From NCBI RefSeq assembly GCF_000002985.6, contig NC_003284.9, positions 372,001 through 436,000 on the forward strand: 64,000 bases of DNA, read 5' to 3'. Numbering within the stretch: the stretch's first letter is position 1; each line of letters opens with the position of its first letter. This document shows, one piece after another, positions 58,950 through 64,000 of the stretch. The notes below the pieces were generated by a model. That model was not told where the DNA came from, did not search any database, and was given only the letters and a program-made list of their open reading frames with translations. This stretch comes from Caenorhabditis elegans (taxonomy: Eukaryota > Nematoda > Chromadorea > Rhabditida > Rhabditidae). Made by a program: the position numbers and the translations under genes.

Positions 58950-61793
58950 GTTTTCTGCTACGCAAATGGGTAATAAAGTAAAAAAAATCAATTTTATATA
59001 ACGATTTTACAGTTTCAAACAATTTTTTATAGATTAAACTTGTCTTCAAAGCAATTCTTAGATACTTCGGTATAAACTAGTGTTTCTAACTTCATTCACG
59101 TATATCTTCATCACTTTGCCTTCCCCTTCCCATTGAACCCATCCCCTACTCTTTTCCAATCCCAAACAATCATCGTTTTCGCACATTGTGTGTGGGGGCT
59201 GTCACTAATAAGATGAATGGTGATGATGGGCACCAAAGAAAGAGCAAATGATACAATCTGCCGGCTTGTTAATCCCCGACGCCTATCCATTCTGATTGTT
59301 ACGACACTTGAAAACAAAAGGCGGGTTTTTGATGAAGACAACCTCAGGAAATTGAAATTCTGACGGGGGGGGGGGGGGAGCTCCAATGAATCCTTGCGGT
59401 GGAAATTAAACGAAACTAACTATTTAAGTTAAGTCCTCTCTTTTCAGATGTGAATAAGAATGCACAGACGTGGAAAAGTATATTGTTTATATGATATCCG
59501 ATAGGAATCGGTTTTACCTGATATCTAGAGACAGCAAAATTCCATCTCCTAAATTTCCCCAAAAATTTATAAACAAAATGGGTGCTCTCTCATAACTTTT
59601 CCTTCAACCACAATGTATACACAATCCTGCCTGCAGCTCAAAATTCCTAACCAATCCATAAAGTCTATTTCTACAAACAAGCCGAGAGGGGGCTTAACTC
59701 GAGCACCGAATAGCGGCTTAACTTGGCGCTACCCCCCGTGTCACTGCTCTCTGTCTTTTCTCTCAAACTCTGCCCCCCCCCCCCCTCTATTCACATCCAA
59801 CACGCACAGCGGGATTACGGTGGCTGGTTGGCTGACTGGCTCGCAACTCATTGCATGGGCGGCGCTATCTTACCTTCTACGATCCTCGTTCGTTTCCAGC
59901 GTATCAAGCCATTCGTTGACTGCACCAATTTGTTCGGAATTCAAGAGTGTTTCATCTCCGGCAATGATTGTGTTGATGACATCCTGCAATTATCAGAATT
60001 GAAATTGAATTATTGAGAAAATAGCAGCTACCCACCTTAACCTGCTGATTATCCACATTTGTTAAAACATTGGGATTTTTGTTTACTGCAGCTTTCAGGA
60101 GTTTATTCTTCACCTCACTTATACATTGCACAGAATTTGAATCCGTAGATCTGAAAGAAAATCATGATGATGGTCATAAAATTGTGTGTGTGTATAGGCA
60201 TATGTGTGCCCAGGGATAGGGCTATAAAAATCGAATTCGGTCCGTGAATGGTTTGTGCTTTCATTGGTCTCATAAAAATTGCGTCGCAGGACAAAGCGCT
60301 AAAGCTTTTGCGGTATTTGTGAGTGCCATGTTTGATAGCAAACTAAATGCCAAATATCAATAGAATATGAACGATATAAAGAAATGAAGGAAGCGACAAT
60401 AATCCGCAAACAGATAGGATAAGTCATACGGGGATCTAGGTAAATAATTTTGTTGGTCCCCGGACCCTCCCGCTCCTTTGACTTTTGATGACTAGAAATG
60501 CGCCCCAAAATGTATCTTTTTTCAGCCACCGCCAATTTCAATGAGTTTTCCCCCTTTTTTCCTTCCATCACTTTTTCTCTCCTGTACACATGTCTGAATG
60601 TGTTTATATATATGTGTGTGTGTGCGAGGCGCGCATTGTACATACCTATGTTTGCCATTTTCTTTGAGTAGTTCTAAAGAGGATGTATAGGGGTTGTGAG
60701 GCGCGATTTTGCTCACCTTTACAGAATGAGCCCCCCGGAGCACACAAACCTCCCGATCGACAGTCGTCTGGTTGGAGCGGGATTGGATGGGATAGATGAG
60801 GTTATAGTGCGGAGTGAAACAAGAATACTTCAGGAAACACTTACGGTTTTGACAATATTTTTAGCACTACATGTGATGATATATCTTTGAAGAGGTTTTC
60901 CACAGTGTCATCTAAATTTTCAGTAATTTGATCGAATGGCAAGGGTTTCCAGTTGTTTACTTGTATGAGGCCTGAAATTTCTGAATTATCGATTTTCGGA
61001 CAACAAATGCAAAATATTTTTTTAAAAAACCCTATGCAATTCCCTTCGTTTTCTTTCCGATTTCCCTTTCACATGATTGCATAATCTTTGGGAAAGTAGA
61101 TACCAAGGAGGCAAAGCCGCCGAGAAAAGAACAGGTTCGACAGTCTGTTTCACTTTCTACTAAGGTGGAAGAAAACGTGAAAGTGAGAAAATGGGAGGAG
61201 GGCGCTGAAATCGCAGAAATACCGTTGATCTGGCAAGAGGCGCAGAACAAAACACATGAGTGGGTAGGGTCGTCTTAGCCAAAAAAAAGTGGGTGATCTC
61301 GGGGTAGGAGGAAGATGTATATCTTCTTACAGCATAGCGAAGTTGCGCAACCACGTTATGCTTCAATGAGATTGAATTGAAACTGAAAGTAGTTGTCAAG
61401 AAAAGGAGATCCCACTCAATACTCAATTACTTACTCGCCTAGAGTAGGGTAAATCTGTCAATCACAAGATAGATCTGTTATCCGTTTTTGGCGAATGAAA
61501 AAAAGGAACAAAAATGAAAGAAAAGAAGATAAGGAATGTGTACTACTAATACCAAAATAGTTTAGCTAGTCACGAGGTCTATGGCAATTTTCAAAATGTT
61601 TTCTCAACTAACCTCGAGCACTTGTCGACATGCTCGAATGTCCAAGAGCTGCTAGTACAGTTTCGACGAGTTGATTTAATGTAGTGGTCCCTGCGACAAT
61701 TGCATAAGTGTCTGTGATCATGTGTCCTTCGTTTGAGCATGTCAAGCAATGTTGAGAGCGAACTGTTTCCACGATTACCCTCATTGGGAACAT
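55687..61793 (-). CDS. dve-1: SATB-type homeodomain protein DVE-1
   Basis: Nine exons join in phase to about 465 aa: 61613-61793, 60845-60971, 60036-60150, 59874-59983, 57343-57505, 56993-57292, 56540-56687, 55821-55990, 55687-55770. The ATG at 61793 is six bases after an acceptor (TTTCATTCAG), a likely trans-splice site; isoforms may start further upstream. Residues 1-100 match the SATB ubiquitin-like domain ([13 protein letters not shown], then [12 protein letters not shown]). A helical CUT-like part follows, then homeodomain 1 (RLDKWF to ICNWFTQKR) and, after a Ser-rich linker, homeodomain 2 (VLEKWFEEN to [12 protein letters not shown]). Both have extra residues between helices 1 and 2, typical of this class. 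IKPEP before the linker fits the sumoylation consensus. In C. elegans, DVE-1 works with UBL-5 in the mitochondrial unfolded protein response. Confidence 0.92.
57600..57841. repeat. 242-bp TIR element
   Basis: CGTATTTCTTCTATTTGTATTG at the left and CAATACAAATAGAGGAAATACG at the right are inverted copies with one difference; inner text (TTTGAAACGTTATATCTTAA and TGAGATATAAACAGTTAAAG) is also partly complementary. It is in the dve-1 intron 57506-59873. Related ends: 8296-8350 and 22029-22045. Confidence 0.75.
57963..57978. repeat. C16 mononucleotide run
   Basis: Sixteen C followed by GGG, in a dve-1 intron. Confidence 0.95.
58916..58948. repeat. A33 mononucleotide run
   Basis: Thirty-three A in the same dve-1 intron as the C16 and G14 runs. 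Confidence 0.95.
59365..59378. repeat. G14 mononucleotide run
   Basis: Fourteen G in a dve-1 intron. Confidence 0.95.
59773..59785. repeat. C13 mononucleotide run
   Basis: Thirteen C, 89 bases downstream (on the minus strand) of dve-1 exon 4. Confidence 0.95.
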
Positions 61794-61799
61794 ATCTAG

Positions 61800-63870
61800 C
61801 TGAATGAAACTTTATATTTGAAATTTTTAAAATAAAAATGAGAAATCGAGATAAACTAATAGCAGAAGAATCGAAAGAAGAGCCAGAAGATAGTTGGATA
61901 GATTTAGCTCTGCGCTCCGATTGGTGTGCGGACTTCCCGCCCACTTTTCATAGATATGGAGGAGGCGGGGCTTTCTATGATGCGGGGAAGATAGATAGAA
62001 AAAGAGCGAGTAAGAGAGAGAGAGAGAGCAAGAGCAAAAGAGATATGGTAGTTGTGGCTAGTTGGAGCAAATAAGGTGGAAAAGAAAGCGCGCACCTATT
62101 CAACCGTAATTGCGATGGAATAGAGCGGAGAGCAACAAAAATGGAAGAAAGGGAGATAGTGGGATTTGTTAAGGCGATTAATGAAAAAAGAACGGGAGAC
62201 ACCAAGTTTGGATAACAGATTTGCAGTCTGTCCAAGAGGGGGTTAGAAATCTTAAGACACAAATAAAAACAACGAATCAGGCGACATGTACTCATTCTTC
62301 TTACTTCTTACTCGCTACTGAAGACAAGTTGAAGATGAGAATGGATGGAAACGAAAACGAAAACAAGATTTGATATGGAAAATCTGAAAGAAGGCGACCA
62401 CGTCGTCGCCAAGAAGAGATTGAAGACGACGAATGGAGCGAAAGTAGTAAGGAGGGGTTGAGGGGGGGGGAGGTCGGGATCGAGATGGCATAATGTAGGA
62501 ACCGGATGGAAGAGTCTAAAAGAGGCAGAGAATGCGGAAGATGAGGAGAAATAGGTAGGTGAGGTAGAAAACAGTGGAAAAAAGAAAGATGGGGCTGGTT
62601 GCCAACCCTCCCCCATCTGTAGAAACGATCATGTACTACTAGTTCGAGAAAAGCCTCGGGTCGTTGTGGTATGGCATCGTCTTAGTCTTCGTCGTTGAGG
62701 GAGGAAAAAAGAAGAATCGAACAAAGACAATCCACTTGTTCAAGATTTTCTCTCTCTCTTCACTCTTCTACCCTATAACCCCGCCTTTCTCTTTTCCTCA
62801 CCGTCAAATCGAAAATAACGACGCTACACATCGCATAAGGGGCGCATCAGAATTAGAATTGTCCCGATGTGTCAGCAGAGATAAAGGTTAAGTTACTTAT
62901 AGAAATTTTAAGGATGCGCGTTTCGGGAGAGGAGGGGGTCTGCCAGTTATAGATAAGACAGTGGTTGGAATGCAAGTCACTATTTACTTAGGAGCTCCGA
63001 GTGGGTTTGGGATTATTGTCGATAAGATAATGTGTACACTTTTGATACTTCGCCACACCAAAACTCAAATCCGTTTCTAGAAATTTATCTAACAAGGTTT
63101 ATTGTTAAAATTACTATGAGTCAAAAATCAACAATTGGTATAAAACGTGGTTTTGGAAATATCTAATTTTTCAGAATTTTTGCAAAACTCTGTGAGACTC
63201 ATTGATTAATCATTGTATTCTACACTTGTATTATCTTGCTCCATCTCCACATAATCAGTTCTAACAAACGAATGTTTGTGCCCCTAAGCCTAGAGGATTT
63301 AGTTTAGGTGTCATCGTAGCGGCTAATTGAAACAATTGCAATCTGGAGCAATACTGAAGCAAGGAGAGGGGGTTCGAATAAGCCGGAAAGAGTAATCCCG
63401 GTTGCTTGAAGACACCAACCCCGCGGATGGGATTATACAAGAAGCATGAAGTAGAAGTATAGGGTAAATGAGACCCTTCTTACAAATTTGAAAGTCGAGA
63501 AGTTCTAGACTTCAAGGGGCAATGCAAAAAATCTCAGTTTTACATATATTACGTATCGTACGGTAACGCAAAAGAGAAGATTAAAGAGGAGGGGGGGGGG
63601 GGGGAAGTCAATTGAAATTCAGCGGCCTTATCATACGATATACATTATATGTTTACCAACTCAATGGACCGGACCGAATGGAGAAAGAGATGGTAGGGAA
63701 TGGAATAATGTGATGGGTTATGGTGGGTGCTTGCCCCTTGTTATATGATATTCAGTATTTTTGAAAGAGGAATTATAAATATTCTGATTTCAGTATGATT
63801 CTTCAAATTTGTTTTATTATATGATTCTTACATACAAAAACTGTAGGACATTCAAAAATTGAGTAAGAAA
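61800..63870. promoter_or_regulatory. dve-1 5' region
   Basis: No exon rec­ognised. The stretch is richer in GC than most spacers here, with an AGAGAG run near 62014 and GATA-type sites AGATAAGA (about 62951) and GATAAGATAA (63021-63030). Alternative upstream first exons of dve-1 could lie here or past the window. Confidence 0.4.
63591..63604. repeat. G14 mononucleotide run
   Basis: Fourteen G upstream of dve-1; a G9 run is at 62462-62470. Confidence 0.95.
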
Positions 63871-63874
63871 ATCC

Positions 63875-64000
63875 TAAAGGTGGAGTGGTTGTCCCAAAAT
63901 GACGGAATATCATAATAAAACTTTCAAAAATTTTTTTTGAATTTTTTCTATTTACAATCAAAAAGTGGCAATTACTCTGTTTTTGCCACTCATAATTTTG
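63875..64000. repeat. Foldback-family element, cut by the window end
   Basis: AAAGGTGGAGTGG, CCAAAATGACGGAATATCAT and TTTTTGCCACTCATAATTTTG match copies A and B in order. Confidence 0.6.

Noticed and set aside
59613-60016. Plus-strand 129- and 97-codon frames
   Set aside because: They cover dve-1 exon 4 and a C13 run in antisense; shadow of a real exon.

Overview
The window is nuclear DNA of a nematode, and gene content points to Caenorhabditis elegans, left part of chromosome X. It is AT-rich, has many short introns with the worm acceptor TTTTCAG, and carries an adult cuticle collagen, a WAGO-type Argonaute and an eIF4E isoform that I recognise as C. elegans genes. I read the exons by hand and joined them by splice signals and reading phase. 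Long multi-exon models in which every phase closes are strong; first exons and short genes are weaker.

Layout. 254-4651 (+): nrde-3, nuclear Argonaute. 5390-8568 (-): 218-aa orphan with an acidic/basic tail. 9527-10703 (-): ife-2, cap-binding eIF4E. 12522-16791 (-): ceh-93-like protein with several homeodomain-like units. 17571-18488 (-): 128-aa orphan. 20239-22782 (-): S6K-like AGC kinase. 25567-28395 (+): 369-aa orphan. 29735-31734 (+): 141-aa orphan, followed by a dead mariner fragment and an 11-bp minisatellite. 32987-33357 (+): small secreted cysteine peptide with two possible first exons. 34490-53625 (-): 33-exon gene for a secreted EGF/VWA/C-type-lectin protein of about 2,135 aa, related in architecture to IRG-7. 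It holds a tRNA-Gln gene (38391-38462) and the whole col-19 collagen gene (49724-50646), both on the opposite strand within its introns. 55687-61793 (-): dve-1, SATB-type protein with a ubiquitin-like domain and two homeodomains.

Between and inside genes lies dense repeat material: a family built on CGGCAA/TTGCCG words (at least ten places), long foldback elements, a TIR element, a family with a conserved GTGGTGTCA end, and G/C mononucleotide runs concentrated around dve-1.

The genes do not form one pathway. NRDE-3 (nuclear RNAi), IFE-2 (translation), the homeobox genes, the kinase, the cuticle collagen and the large extracellular protein act in different processes. Most notable observations: a 39-bp near-perfect inverted repeat flanking two frame-neutral exons of the large gene (predicted circular RNA or cassette), progressive loss of the VWA metal site across that protein, the nested collagen, a kinase lacking its hydrophobic-motif phosphoacceptor, and a non-canonical GC-AG intron in the homeobox gene.
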